In this document: piece after piece, positions 15,875 to 24,186 of the stretch
Position numbering within the stretch: the stretch's first letter is position 1
How the letters are laid out: every line of letters begins with the position of its first letter
Origin: Verrucomicrobiota bacterium
GTDB lineage: Bacteria; Verrucomicrobiota; Verrucomicrobiia; Opitutales; Opitutaceae
Reading direction: 5' to 3'
Length of the DNA stretch: 43,330 nucleotides
NCBI GenBank assembly: GCA_030605125.1
Contig: JAUWBD010000013.1
Coordinates: forward strand, 1-43,330
Notes under the pieces: generated by a model
Told to the model about the DNA's origin: nothing
Seen by the model: only the letters and a program-made list of their open reading frames with translations
Database searches by the model: none
Made by a program: the position numbers and the translations under genes

Positions 15875-17092
15875 TCAGAGGCTCTCGAGGGCGAAGGCCT
15901 TGTGCGCGACGCGCGCGGCCTCGTCGGCCTTGGCCTTCTCCACGATCACCGAGATTTTGATCTCGGAGGTGCTGATGAGCTGGATGTTCACGCCGGCGTC
16001 CGCGAGGGCGCTGAAGAGCGTGGCGGCGACGCCGCTGTGGGTCTTCATGCCGACGCCGACCACGGAGAGCTTGGCCACGTCCTCGTGCACCGCGACCTCG
16101 CCGCCGCCGAGCGCGGCGAAGACCGGCTCGAGCGCCTTGCGGGCCTTGTGCGTGTCGGTCAGCGGCACGGTGAAGGTGAGGTTGGCCACGCCGTTGCGGC
16201 CCACGTTTTGCACGATCATGTCCACGATGATCGAGGCGTCCGCGAGGGCCTTGAAAACCTTGGCGGCGGTGCCGGGCTGGTCCGGGATGTTCGAGACGAC
16301 GAGCTTGGCCTGGTCCTTGTCCACGGCCACGCCGCGGACGGCGACTTTTTCCATGTAGGCGACTTCTTTTTTCACGAGGGTTCCCGGGTTGTAGTTGAAG
16401 GAGGAGCGGACTTCGAAAACGACGTCGTATTTGTGGGCGAACTCGACCGAGCGCGACTGCATGACCTTCGAGCCGGAGGAGGCGAGCTCGAGCATCTCGT
16501 CGTAGCTGATCTCCTCGAGTTTCTTGGCCTCTTTCACGACGCGCGGATCGGCGGTATAGACGCCGTCCACGTCGGTGTAGATCTCGCACTTGTCGGCCTG
16601 GAGCGCGCCGGCGAGGGCGATGGCGGTGAGGTCGGAGCCGCCGCGGCCAAGCGTGGACACGCGGCCGTCCTCGGTGATGCCCTGGAAGCCCGCCACGATG
16701 ACGACCTTGCCCGAGCGGAGGTCGGACTCGATGGACTTGGCGTTGATGCCCTTGATCTTGGCCTTCGTGTGCACCGAGTCGGTCACGATGCCGGCCTGCG
16801 CTCCGGTGTAGGAGACGGCGGGCACGCCCACGCCGTGCAAGGCCATGGCGGTGAGGGCGATGGTCTCCTGCTCGCCGACGGCGAGGAGCTGATCCATCTC
16901 GCGCTCGTCGGGGTGCTCGCACACGGCTTTGGCGCGGGCGATCAGCTCGTTGGTCACGCCGGAGCGGGCGGATACGACGACGACGACCTCGTGGCCGTCC
17001 TCGCGGTAGCCTTTGATGCGCGCGGCGACCTTCTTGATGCGTTCGACGTCACCGACGGAGGTGCCTCCGTATTTTTGGACGATGCGGGACAT
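15875..17092 (-). CDS. lysC: Aspartate kinase
   Basis: 405 residues, a normal monofunctional aspartokinase. It phosphorylates aspartate, the first step toward lysine, threonine and methionine. KYGGTSV at residues 7-13 is the ATP/aspartate site. VVVVSARSGVTNELI and GRGGSDLTAIALAGALQADKCEIYTDVDGV are the conserved kinase motifs. Two C-terminal ACT domains (about 265-405, with IPDQPGTAAKVFKALADA and THSGVAATLFSALADAGVNI) provide feedback control by lysine and/or threonine. ATG 17092 (MSRIVQKYGG) is the family start; the upstream in-frame extension is non-coding. thrC lies 0.5 kb downstream on the same strand. Confidence 0.95.
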   Translation of the reverse strand: MSRIVQKYGGTSVGDVERIKKVAARIKGYREDGHEVVVVVSARSGVTNELIARAKAVCEHPDEREMDQLLAVGEQETIALTAMALHGVGVPAVSYTGAQAGIVTDSVHTKAKIKGINAKSIESDLRSGKVVIVAGFQGITEDGRVSTLGRGGSDLTAIALAGALQADKCEIYTDVDGVYTADPRVVKEAKKLEEISYDEMLELASSGSKVMQSRSVEFAHKYDVVFEVRSSFNYNPGTLVKKEVAYMEKVAVRGVAVDKDQAKLVVSNIPDQPGTAAKVFKALADASIIVDMIVQNVGRNGVANLTFTVPLTDTHKARKALEPVFAALGGGEVAVHEDVAKLSVVGVGMKTHSGVAATLFSALADAGVNIQLISTSEIKISVIVEKAKADEAARVAHKAFALESL

Positions 17093-17189
17093 GGTGGTTG
17101 CAGAGTGGAAAAGACGCGAAAGGTGCCGAGGCAACCGGGCCGCGGGCGGAGACTCAAAACAAAACGTGAGCCGGCCCCGCGACGCCCGT

Positions 17190-17393
17190 TCACCGCTCCA
17201 GCCACCACGCAAAGCCCGCCATGAACACCGCCAGCAGCCCGGCGAGCCCCGCGTAGAGCCCCCATTTCAGCGGCCGCGCGATCAAGGCGAGCAGCCCGCC
17301 CGCCACCACCGCCACGCAGAGCAGGACCAGCCAGCGCGGGTAAACGCGCAGCGGCTCGAGCCAGGTGCTTGCGAGGGAAAACGCTTCGCCCAT
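17190..17393 (-). CDS. Small two-helix membrane protein, hypothetical
   Basis: 67 residues. Two hydrophobic stretches, LVLLCVAVVAGGLLALIA (about residues 22-39) and WGLYAGLAGLLAVFMAGFAW (about 44-63), are likely transmembrane helices joined by a short basic loop. It starts at ATG 17393 and ends 97 bases before the lysC start, on the same strand. I recognise no family. Another open frame overlaps it, but the hydrophobic pattern supports this one. A spurious ORF remains possible. Confidence 0.5.
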   Translation of the reverse strand: MGEAFSLASTWLEPLRVYPRWLVLLCVAVVAGGLLALIARPLKWGLYAGLAGLLAVFMAGFAWWLER

Positions 17394-17534
17394 CTCCGCG
17401 CGACCATGCGCCTACGTTCACTCCCGCCAACCAATTCCTTCACCTTTCGACTTCCCCCCGGCCGATACGCCGCCCACGCTCGGCCTTTTTCCGCCTCCAC
17501 CCAACCCGACACCCAACCTCCCTTTCATCCTGAT

Positions 17535-17924
17535 ATGTCCACCAACACCAAGCCCCAAGTCCTCTGCTGGCTCCTCTGCGACGGCGTCCACATCGATCCC
17601 GCCACCGGCAAGCACACCATCCTCGGCGTGTTCTCCGCCATCCGCGGCCGCCAGTTCCCGCTCACCCACCCCTTCATGATCTGGTTCCTCACGCTGACCG
17701 ACGTCGCCGCCGGCAAGCACAAGATCAAGATCTCCCTCGGCCTCACCCCCGAGAGCATGAGCCCCCTCCTCGACCGCGAGTTCGAGTCCCAGGGCCCCCT
17801 CCAGCGCATCAACCTCATCAACGACGTGCGCAACCTCTCCTTCCCCGCCCCCGGCGACTACTCGATCCAGATCGAGGTGGACGACGAGGTGCTGCTCGTC
17901 ACCGGTCTCACCGTGGCCAACTAA
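17535..17924 (+). CDS. DUF6941-like protein of unknown function
   Basis: 129 residues from ATG 17535 (MSTNTKPQVLCWLLCDGVH). The sequence has the plan CDGVHIDPATGKHTILGVFSA near the N-terminus, a strand FMIWFLTLTD, a middle GKHKIKISL, and a C-terminal FPAPGDYSIQIEVDDEVL. I recall this as the layout of the DUF6941 family, a small beta-rich fold found singly in many bacteria ('CD...d..tGk.sligvf..i...'). The function is unknown. There is no signal peptide or membrane segment. The gene stands alone, with an intrinsic terminator 28 bases after its stop. Confidence 0.7.
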   Translation: MSTNTKPQVLCWLLCDGVHIDPATGKHTILGVFSAIRGRQFPLTHPFMIWFLTLTDVAAGKHKIKISLGLTPESMSPLLDREFESQGPLQRINLINDVRNLSFPAPGDYSIQIEVDDEVLLVTGLTVAN

Positions 17925-17951
17925 GCCCGCCTCCGAGCCGTCCTGTTCCCC

Positions 17952-17986
17952 GCCGCGCCCCGCAACGGGCGCGGCTTCTTTTTTCC
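17952..17986 (+). terminator. Rho-independent terminator after the DUF6941-like gene
   Basis: GCCGCGCCC (17952-17960) pairs with GGGCGCGGC (17967-17975) around CGCAAC and is followed by TTCTTTTTTCC. Confidence 0.85.
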
Positions 17987-18010
17987 TTCGACCCGCGCCT
18001 CTCAGCCCAT

Positions 18011-18031
18011 CGACTCCTCGGCTCCTCGACC
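18011..18031 (+). repeat. Short interspersed repeat, CGACTCCTCGGCTCCTCG type
   Basis: The phrase CGACTCCTCGGCTCCTCGAC, just before the PfkB kinase start, is the same unit (in this orientation) as the repeats around the S23 gene and sdhA near 33.6-36.2 kb. It lies in intergenic DNA 27 bases before an ATG. Confidence 0.6.
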
Positions 18032-18057
18032 TTCAACTCCACGACTTCAAGCCCACC

Positions 18058-19074
18058 ATGTCCACCTTCGATCTCCTCGGCGTCGGCTCGCCCATCATGG
18101 ACCTCACCGCCCACGTGCCCGAGGCCTTCCTCGCCACCGTGCGCGGCGACAAGGGCGGCATGGTCCTCGTGGACGCCGCCGAGATGGAGGGCATCGTGGC
18201 CCGCCTCCCCGCCCCGCCCGCGCTCGAAAACGGCGGCAGCGCCGCCAACGTCACCCGCGCCGCCGCGCGCCTCGGCCTCCGCACCGCCTTCCTCGGCAAA
18301 CTCGGCTCCGACTCCACCGCCGAGACCTATCGCGCCCAGGCCGCCGACGCCGGCATCGACCTCTCCCGCTACAAGTCCGCCCCCGGCCTGCCCAACGCCC
18401 GCTGCCTCGCCCTCATCACCCCCGACGCCGCGCGCACCATGCGCACCGACCTCGGCGCCGCCCTCACCCTCTCGCCCGACGAGATCACCCCCGCCGACTT
18501 CGCCGGCGTGCGCCACGTCCACATCGAGGGCTACCTCGTCTTCAACCCCTCCCTCGCCGACGCCGTCCTCGCCCGCGCCCGCGCCTCCGGCGCCACCGTC
18601 TCGCTCGACTTCGCCTCCTTCGACGTCATCCGTCACACCCGCGACTGGCTCCTCGCCCAGCTCCGCGCGGGCGGCATCCGCATCGCCTTCGCCAACGAGG
18701 ACGAGATCCGCGCCCTGTATCCGGAAAACCAGGACGAGGATTACCCCGCCCTCGCCCGCCGCCTCGCCGCCGAGTCGCCCGGCCTCGTCGCCATCGTCAA
18801 GGTCGGCAAGGACGGCGCCTGGCTCGCGCACGACGGCGCGCTGCACCGCATCGCCCCCGTCCCCGCCGACCGCGTGATCGACACCAACGGCGCCGGCGAC
18901 AGCTTCGCCGGCGGCTTCCTCCACGGCTTCCTCCACGGCTGGCCGCTCCCCGCCTGCGGCGCCCTCGCCTCCGCCGTCGGCGGCGAATGCGTGCGCCACA
19001 GCGGCCCCGCCATCCCGGCCGGGCGCTGGCCCGCCCTGCGCGAGTTGGCGGCCGCCTTGGCCGCCGCCCGCTGA
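18058..19074 (+). CDS. PfkB-family sugar/nucleoside kinase (adenosine kinase-like)
   Basis: 338 residues. A ribokinase-superfamily ATP-dependent kinase. The N-terminal GVGSPIMDLTAHV and the GGSAANVTRAAARLG segment (first PfkB signature, substrate lid) are present. The C-terminal signature is DTNGAGDSFAGGFLHG, with DTNGAGD at 275-281 and Asp281 as catalytic base. VSLDFASFDVIRHTRDW and IAFANEDEI are like those in adenosine kinase-type members that also include 2-keto-3-deoxygluconate and fructose kinases, so substrate identity is uncertain; adenosine is my best guess. The protein is cytoplasmic. It stands alone between a terminator/repeat and the sensor-kinase leader. Confidence 0.85.
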   Translation: MSTFDLLGVGSPIMDLTAHVPEAFLATVRGDKGGMVLVDAAEMEGIVARLPAPPALENGGSAANVTRAAARLGLRTAFLGKLGSDSTAETYRAQAADAGIDLSRYKSAPGLPNARCLALITPDAARTMRTDLGAALTLSPDEITPADFAGVRHVHIEGYLVFNPSLADAVLARARASGATVSLDFASFDVIRHTRDWLLAQLRAGGIRIAFANEDEIRALYPENQDEDYPALARRLAAESPGLVAIVKVGKDGAWLAHDGALHRIAPVPADRVIDTNGAGDSFAGGFLHGFLHGWPLPACGALASAVGGECVRHSGPAIPAGRWPALRELAAALAAAR

Positions 19075-19129
19075 GCCCTCGGCCGCGTCCTGTTTACCAA
19101 GCCGACAAGCACCGGGGCCGGGCCCGGCA

Positions 19130-19156
19130 AATCCCGGCGTTTGGGATTGGCAATCC
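19130..19156 (+). promoter_or_regulatory. Leader of the sensor-kinase gene with alternative pairing
   Basis: GGATT (19144-19148) can pair with AATCC at 19130-19134 or with AATCC at 19152-19156. A GCCGGGCCCGGC palindrome lies just before. It lies 73-99 bases before the histidine-kinase start. The pairing is short, so this is only a possible regulatory structure. Confidence 0.25.
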
Positions 19157-19228
19157 ATACGCTTCACGCGTTCATGCGCCGTCTCTCCCACGCGGGCCTC
19201 CTCCACTCCGCCCGCCGTCTCCTTCCGC

Positions 19229-20929
19229 ATGAGCATCAAACTGCGCCTGGCCCTCCTGCTCGGACTGCTGCTGCTCGTTTTCCTTTTTTCGCTCGTGGCG
19301 CTCCGCGCCCTCGAGCGCCGGCAAATCGCCGAGTCGCTCGCCTCCGCACGGCGCGACGACGCGCAATTGGTCGAGAGCTGGATCGATCTCCACGCCTCGC
19401 CCCTGCGCCGCTTCGTGGCGGAGGCCTCCGCTTGGGCCGATCTGGCCGCCTTCGCCGCGGACCCCGCCCGACATGCCGACTGGCCGCGCCGACACCTCGA
19501 CCCGCTGCTACCCACCTACGGGCTGGACGCGCTCTGGCTCGCCACCCCGGAAGGCGAGGTGCTCCACCATGCCCGCCGCGAGTCCCTGCCCGAGACACCG
19601 CTGCCGCTCCCCGCCGCCAACCTCGCCGACCTCGCCACCTCGGATGCCGGCCGACGGCTTTATTTCCACCCGGCCGGCGACCGGGTGTGGGAGATCCGCA
19701 CCACCCGGCTCGCCACCGAACAGGCCCCCTGGCTCTTCGTCGGCCGGCTGTGGGACCGCGCATTCCTCGCCCGTCTCGGCGATCTCACCGACAGCGACGC
19801 CAGTCTCGCCGCTCCCTCCGCCGCCGGCATCGCCGCCTCGCTGCAAGAAAATGTCGCCGCCGACGGCTCCAGCGCGCCCATCGTCATCCACCGTCCGCTC
19901 ATCGGCTGGGACGGGCTCCCGGTTCGCACGCTCCGCCTGCTCAAGACCTCGCCCGACATCTCCTTCCGCGTGCAAGCCGATCGCCTGCAAACCCGCGTCT
20001 TTCTGCTCTTCGGCCTCTGCCTGATCGCCTCGCTGGCCGTGAGCCTGCACCAGTGGGTGCTACGCCCGCTCGGCTGGATCACCGACAGCCTCTCCCGCCA
20101 CGACACCGCGCCGATCCGCCCCCTGCTGCGCGCCCGCAACGAACTCACCAAAGTCGCGCGCCTCATCGTCACTTCCTTTGAACACCGCGAGCACCTCCGC
20201 CGCGAGATCGCCGAGCGCCGCCACGCCGAGGCCGAGTTGCAAAAAACCCTCGAGGAGCGCGCCCGCCTCGGGCGCGATCTGCACGACGGCCTCATCCAGT
20301 CCCTCTACGCCGCCGGCATGGGCCTCGCCGCGGCTCGCAAACACGTGCACGCCGACCCCGCCTCCGCCGACCGCCACCTCGCCCACGTCGCCGCCGTGCT
20401 CAACGACTCCATTCGCGAGGTCCGCGACTTCATCACCGGCCTCGAGCCCGAGGCCGCCCCCGAAGGCGCCTTCGCCCCCAATGTCGCGCGCCTCTTCGCC
20501 ACCATGAACGCCGACGGCGCCTCCCAGGTGGAACTCGCCCTCGACGAGGAACTCGCCGCCCGCTTCCCCACCCGCCTCCGCACCGAGCTGCTGCTCGTCC
20601 TGCGCGAGGCCTTCAGCAACGCCCTGCGCCACGGCCGGGCCCGGCTGGTCCGCGTCGCGCTCGAAGCGGCCCCCGGCCAACCCGATGTCGCCCGCCTTGT
20701 CGTCGCGGACGACGGAGACGGCTTCGATCCTGCCACCGCGCGCCGCGGACGCGGTCTCGACAACCTCTTCGCTCGCGCCGCCACCCATGGGGCTCGAGCC
20801 CACATCGACTCCCAGCCCGGCCAAGGCTGCCGCCTCGCCTTCGAATTCCCCCTCGCCGCCTTGGAGGACGACGAAGACACAGAAGATACCGGGCCCGGCA
20901 CGACGGAAGCCCAAGGAAGCCCCTCATGA
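19229..20929 (+). CDS. Membrane sensor histidine kinase, NarL/HisKA_3 type with extracytoplasmic sensor
   Basis: 566 residues. A first transmembrane helix (about 7-27, LALLLGLLLLVFLFSLVALRAL) precedes an extracytoplasmic sensor domain of about 220 residues that starts like CHASE4 (DDAQLVESWIDLHASPLRRF). A second helix lies at about 252-270 (VFLLFGLCLIASLAVSL). Next are a HAMP-like linker and a coiled coil, then the HisKA_3 box RLGRDLHDGLIQSLYAAG with the phosphorylated His352. The HATPase_c domain has FSNALRHGRA and DDGDGFD motifs. This type pairs with NarL/FixJ regulators, and one is encoded at 26438 between the second and third pilin cassettes. The sensed ligand is unknown. The C-terminus is acidic and disordered. 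Confidence 0.92.
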   Translation: MSIKLRLALLLGLLLLVFLFSLVALRALERRQIAESLASARRDDAQLVESWIDLHASPLRRFVAEASAWADLAAFAADPARHADWPRRHLDPLLPTYGLDALWLATPEGEVLHHARRESLPETPLPLPAANLADLATSDAGRRLYFHPAGDRVWEIRTTRLATEQAPWLFVGRLWDRAFLARLGDLTDSDASLAAPSAAGIAASLQENVAADGSSAPIVIHRPLIGWDGLPVRTLRLLKTSPDISFRVQADRLQTRVFLLFGLCLIASLAVSLHQWVLRPLGWITDSLSRHDTAPIRPLLRARNELTKVARLIVTSFEHREHLRREIAERRHAEAELQKTLEERARLGRDLHDGLIQSLYAAGMGLAAARKHVHADPASADRHLAHVAAVLNDSIREVRDFITGLEPEAAPEGAFAPNVARLFATMNADGASQVELALDEELAARFPTRLRTELLLVLREAFSNALRHGRARLVRVALEAAPGQPDVARLVVADDGDGFDPATARRGRGLDNLFARAATHGARAHIDSQPGQGCRLAFEFPLAALEDDEDTEDTGPGTTEAQGSPS

Positions 20930-20943
20930 ACAAGCCCCCATAC

Positions 20944-21017
20944 GCGACTCCGCCCATGGGCAACTGCTGGACGTCCAGCAGGCAAAACATGTAAAGACTA
21001 GGCCTGTTCATGCCCAT
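20944..21017 (+). promoter_or_regulatory. Structured leader before pilin cassette 1 that can cover the start codon
   Basis: Between the kinase stop and the first pseudopilin start lies an 18-base perfect palindrome, CTGCTGGACGTCCAGCAG (20964-20981). Outside it, ATGGGCA (20956-20962) can pair with TGCCCAT (21011-21017), which includes the T and G of the ATG at 21010-21012. The segment GCGACTCCGCCCATGGGC, the hairpin, and GCAAAACATGTAAAGACTAGGCC resemble, weakly, the layout of the leaders of cassettes 2 and 3. Ribosome access to the start could be controlled by this fold. Confidence 0.45.
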
Positions 21018-21474
21018 TCCCTCGCCGAGTTGCCCTTGGAACCTGCCCGCGCCCCGCGCGGGTCGGCGCCGGGCGTTCTCGCTCCTCGAGGTGATGATCG
21101 CCTCGTGCGTCCTCATGCTCGGCATCAGCGGGGCCTTGGTGACGCTCCAGCGTAGCCTCGCCTCCATCGCCCAAGCGCGGCAGCTCGACCTCGCTTCGCA
21201 ACTCATGCAGTCCGAACTGGAACGGCTTCGCCTGCTGAACTGGAGCCAGCTCCAGACCCTGCAGGATTCCGGGAATCGCATCGTCGATACCCCCGCCAGC
21301 AACGACTTCGCCCGCTTCACCTGCGAACGGCATATCCGCGATCTCCGCGAAGGCATGAAGGAGATCACTCTTGTCGCCAACTGGGGCGGGCTCGACGGAC
21401 GCGCCCACTCCGCCCGCCTTGTCACCCGCTACGGCCGCAGCGGCCTCAATGACTACTTCTACACCACACGCTGA
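21010..21474 (+). CDS. PilV-like type IV pseudopilin, cassette 1
   Basis: 154 residues. The prepilin signature RRRAFSLLEVMIASCVLMLG has the cleavage point after Ala22 and the conserved Glu27 at +5, followed by a hydrophobic helix. The leader peptide is long (22 residues, Pro/Arg-rich) compared with the 6-8 residues of standard type IVa pilins. The rest carries SQLMQSELERLRLLNW and ends with GLNDYFYTTR, the same general plan as the V genes of cassettes 2 and 3. It is a minor pilin that would be processed by a PilD-type peptidase, not encoded in this window. Its last 26 bases overlap the start of the W gene. Confidence 0.88.
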   Translation: MPIPSPSCPWNLPAPRAGRRRAFSLLEVMIASCVLMLGISGALVTLQRSLASIAQARQLDLASQLMQSELERLRLLNWSQLQTLQDSGNRIVDTPASNDFARFTCERHIRDLREGMKEITLVANWGGLDGRAHSARLVTRYGRSGLNDYFYTTR

Positions 21475-22081
21475 CCGCGCCCCGCTCGCCCGCCGCGCTT
21501 TCCCCCGCCCGCCCCGTCCCCGCCGGCGGCGGGAGCGCCGCTCCGCGTTCACGCTCACCGAAGTCATCATCTCCGCCACCCTCTCCACCTTCATCCTCGC
21601 CGGCATCCTCTCCACCTTCCTGCTCATCGGGCGCACCGGGCTCAACACCTCCGCCTATGTCGAGATGAACGGCAGCCTCCGCCTCGCCATCGAACGCTTC
21701 GACAACGACGTCCGACGCGCCTCCGACGTCCGCTGGCACGACCGACGCTCGCTCACCCTGCTGTTTCCCTCCGACGTCAGCCCCGCCGTGACCTACCGCT
21801 TCGAGCCCGCGGCCGATCCCGCCGCGCCCGGCCGCTTCGTCCGCCAAAGAGCGGGCGGGCCCGTCGAGGTGCTCGTTCGCGCGGTCGCGCCGGACTTCGC
21901 CTTCGGCCGCTACCGCATGCCCGACGCCGCCGGCGCCGACCGCCCCGCCACCGGCGATCTCGACACCAAGCTCCTGGAGGTGCGCCTCCGCGCCGTGCGC
22001 AGCTCCGCCTCGGCGCCCTCCGCCAGCCAGCTCGCCGTCTCGGCCCGCTGCGTCCTTCGCAACAAGAACCACGGAGCCTGA
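21449..22081 (+). CDS. PilW-like type IV pseudopilin, cassette 1
   Basis: 210 residues. Class III signal RRSAFTLTEVIISATLS: cleavage after Ala33, Glu38 at +5, then a hydrophobic helix STFILAGILSTFLLIG. The body has LRLAIERFDNDVRRASDVRW, a typical PilW/PulJ helix, and a C-terminal AVSARCVLRNKNHGA, mirrored in the W proteins of cassettes 2 and 3 (SARFVLRNK). The start at ATG 21449 (MTTSTPHADR) was chosen because the same MxTxTP start is found in the other two cassettes. The gene overlaps the V gene by 26 bases. The leader is 33 residues, Arg/Pro-rich. Confidence 0.87.
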   Translation: MTTSTPHADRAPLARRAFPRPPRPRRRRERRSAFTLTEVIISATLSTFILAGILSTFLLIGRTGLNTSAYVEMNGSLRLAIERFDNDVRRASDVRWHDRRSLTLLFPSDVSPAVTYRFEPAADPAAPGRFVRQRAGGPVEVLVRAVAPDFAFGRYRMPDAAGADRPATGDLDTKLLEVRLRAVRSSASAPSASQLAVSARCVLRNKNHGA

Positions 22082-22098
22082 GCCCGGCCACACCACCC

Positions 22099-23514
22099 AT
22101 GCTCGCCGCCTCACGAATCCGCATCCCCGCCGCCCGCAGGCTCCGCCTGTCGCGCGTCGCCGGGAATTCCGCGCCACGCCGCGGCTCGGTGCTGATCGTC
22201 GCGCTCCTCATCGCCGCCTTCCTCGCCCTCATCCTCGGCGGCTACCTCGGCCTCAACCTCGGCGCCGCCCGTCTCTCTCAACGCACCTTCGACCGCGGCG
22301 CCGCCTTTCACCTCGCCGAGGCCGGCCTCGAGGAAGGCCTCTGGACCTACAACCGTGTCCTGGCCAACGACGCGCAAGCGTGGGCGGACTGGCAAGTGGC
22401 GGATGGCGCCGCATGGCGCCGTTTCGACGGCTTCACCCTCGCCGCCGCCACCACAGGCTCGATCAAAGTTTACGCCCAGCCCGTCTCCCCCGCCACCGAG
22501 GACCGCCCGCTCCTCGTCGCCTTGGCCTCGGTGCGCAGCCCCGGTGGCGCCCCCGTCACCCGCATGCTCGAGGTCAGCCTGCGCCGCAGCTCCCTGTTCA
22601 CCGCCGGCCTGATCGCCCGCGAGAGCCTCGCTTTCCGCGGTCGCAACACCACCTTCGACTCTTGGGACTCCGATCCGGACCAGAACCCCGCCACCCCGCC
22701 GGTGCCCTACTCCGAAGACGGCCGTCTTGACTCAGGAGTCATCGCCACCGGCGCCGTCACCGCCGCGGACCTCATCCTCGGTCGCGCCCAGATCCACGGC
22801 TACTTCATCACCCTCGACCTCGTGCCTGCGGTTGCCGAACCCGGCTTCATCGGCCCCTTCGGCGCCGCCGCCGGCTCCGTCGATCCCACGCGTGTCGGCC
22901 TGAGCTACAAAGACGACTTCCCCACGCTCTCCGCCCCCGAAGGCGGCACCTTCCTCGCCGAGCCCGGAGCCACACTCGGCACGGCCGGTGCGCGCACGCT
23001 CTGGCGCATGCCCTCGCTCCGGCTCGGGCAAAACCAGACGCTCACCATTCTCGGCGAAGTCACGCTCGTCCTCACCGACCCCGTTGACGCCCTCTCCCTG
23101 GCCGGCAGCGCCGCCATCGTCATCCCCCCCGGCTCTCGGCTTGTCCTCTACGCGGAGGGCGACCTCTCCATCGGAGGACAAGGCATTCTCAATGCCAACG
23201 CCTCGCCCGATTCCTTCCGGATCTGGAGCACCGCCGCGCCCAACCGAGGGCGCGCGCAAAAAATCACCCTCTCGGGCCGCGGGGTTCTCTCCGCCGCCAT
23301 CTACGCCCCCGAAGCGGAGTTCCGCGCCACGGGCAACGCGGAGTTTTTCGGCTCGCTGATCGCCCGCCACATCACCTTCGCCGGCAATGCCGCGTTCCAC
23401 CACGATCGCGCCCTTACCCGCCTCTCCGACCACGCCCCTTACCGCGCCGGCACCTGGCGAACCGTGGATGATCCCGCCAGACGCGCCAACCTGCTGCGCA
23501 TCGTTGATCGCTAG
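22099..23514 (+). CDS. PilX-like surface pilus protein, cassette 1
   Basis: 471 residues. The N-terminus RRGSVLIVALLIAAFLALILGG is a PilX-type hydrophobic helix without a canonical prepilin cleavage motif, followed by FHLAEAGLEEGLWTYNRVL, the PilX helix signature. The remaining 350 residues are beta-rich: the shared marker FRGRNTTFDSWDSDP near residue 175, a stretch of beta strands, YAPEAEFRATGNAEFFGSLI and finally ITFAGNAAFHHDRAL, which aligns with AFHYDESL in cassettes 2 and 3. The C-terminal part resembles DUF7305-type domains of PilX/PilY-associated proteins. It is probably exposed at the pilus tip or cell surface. It is more diverged than the other two X proteins. Confidence 0.8.
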   Translation: MLAASRIRIPAARRLRLSRVAGNSAPRRGSVLIVALLIAAFLALILGGYLGLNLGAARLSQRTFDRGAAFHLAEAGLEEGLWTYNRVLANDAQAWADWQVADGAAWRRFDGFTLAAATTGSIKVYAQPVSPATEDRPLLVALASVRSPGGAPVTRMLEVSLRRSSLFTAGLIARESLAFRGRNTTFDSWDSDPDQNPATPPVPYSEDGRLDSGVIATGAVTAADLILGRAQIHGYFITLDLVPAVAEPGFIGPFGAAAGSVDPTRVGLSYKDDFPTLSAPEGGTFLAEPGATLGTAGARTLWRMPSLRLGQNQTLTILGEVTLVLTDPVDALSLAGSAAIVIPPGSRLVLYAEGDLSIGGQGILNANASPDSFRIWSTAAPNRGRAQKITLSGRGVLSAAIYAPEAEFRATGNAEFFGSLIARHITFAGNAAFHHDRALTRLSDHAPYRAGTWRTVDDPARRANLLRIVDR

Positions 23515-23611
23515 TGGGTCAGGCAAAGTAGCACCAGTAATACCACTTAGCCATAATAGGCCTATCAAATAGGCCTAAAAAGATAGGACTACCGGCCATT
23601 ACTATTCCCAC
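23514..23611 (+). promoter_or_regulatory. Structured leader before pilin cassette 2 (conserved with cassette 3)
   Basis: This AT-rich leader can fold as nested stems. GTGGG (23514-23518) pairs with CCCAC (23607-23611). AGTAAT (23536-23541) pairs with ATTACT (23598-23603). TAGGCCTA (23557-23564) pairs with TAGGCCTA (23570-23577) around TCAAA. The block 23559-23597 aligns without gaps with 27164-27202 before cassette 3 (27 of 39 identical by my count), including GGCCT-N7-AGGCCT and the following A run. Base composition is clearly unlike the flanking coding DNA. It is followed by the start of the V gene at 23635. Confidence 0.55.
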
Positions 23612-23634
23612 CTGCACGGACATATTATGCAGGG

Positions 23635-24186
23635 GTGAAATCGCTTAGTATATCCGGGCCCCGCCCCTGCGACTCGCGTTTGCCACGGACCCCAAGGAGC
23701 CACCTGCGATCCCAAAACGGATTCACCATCGTCGAGGTCATGGTCGCGACCTTCGTCTTGGCCCTCGGCATCAGCTCCTCGATCCTCGTTATCCAATCCG
23801 GCTTCCGCGCGCTCGACACCGCGCGCAACACCACCCTCGCCGCCCAGATCCTCCAGAGCGAGATGGAGCGCATCCGCCTCCTCCCTTGGAGCACCAGCTC
23901 GCTGGATGCGTCCGGCAACCTCAAGCCCTCGGTCTCCGCCCTCACAAACGACCCCGACATCAATCTCGGCGGCCTCTTCCCCGCCAGCGCCACGACCGAC
24001 CAGCTCGACCGCCGGTTCACCCTTGCCCGCACCGTGGTCAACGCCCCTGACCGCGACGACGAGATGAAGATCATCACCCTCACCATCACTTGGCGCGGCA
24101 TCGATGGCACCCTCCGCACCCGCAGCTCCAGCACCCGCTACGCGAAAAACGGCCTCTATGACTACTACTACACCCGCGCCCTGTAG
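23635..24186 (+). CDS. PilV-like type IV pseudopilin, cassette 2
   Basis: 183 residues from a GTG start at 23635 within AGGGGTG. The prepilin motif QNGFTIVEVMVATFVLALG is cleaved after Gly29, with Glu34 at +5. The stretch LDTARNTTLAAQILQSEMER is almost identical to the cassette 3 V protein, marking recent duplication. The protein ends GLYDYYYTRAL. The V/PulI-like plan is a hydrophobic helix followed by a mixed domain with TLTITWRGIDGT. It overlaps the W gene by 29 bases. The leader peptide of 29 residues is unusually long. Confidence 0.88.
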   Translation: MKSLSISGPRPCDSRLPRTPRSHLRSQNGFTIVEVMVATFVLALGISSSILVIQSGFRALDTARNTTLAAQILQSEMERIRLLPWSTSSLDASGNLKPSVSALTNDPDINLGGLFPASATTDQLDRRFTLARTVVNAPDRDDEMKIITLTITWRGIDGTLRTRSSSTRYAKNGLYDYYYTRAL

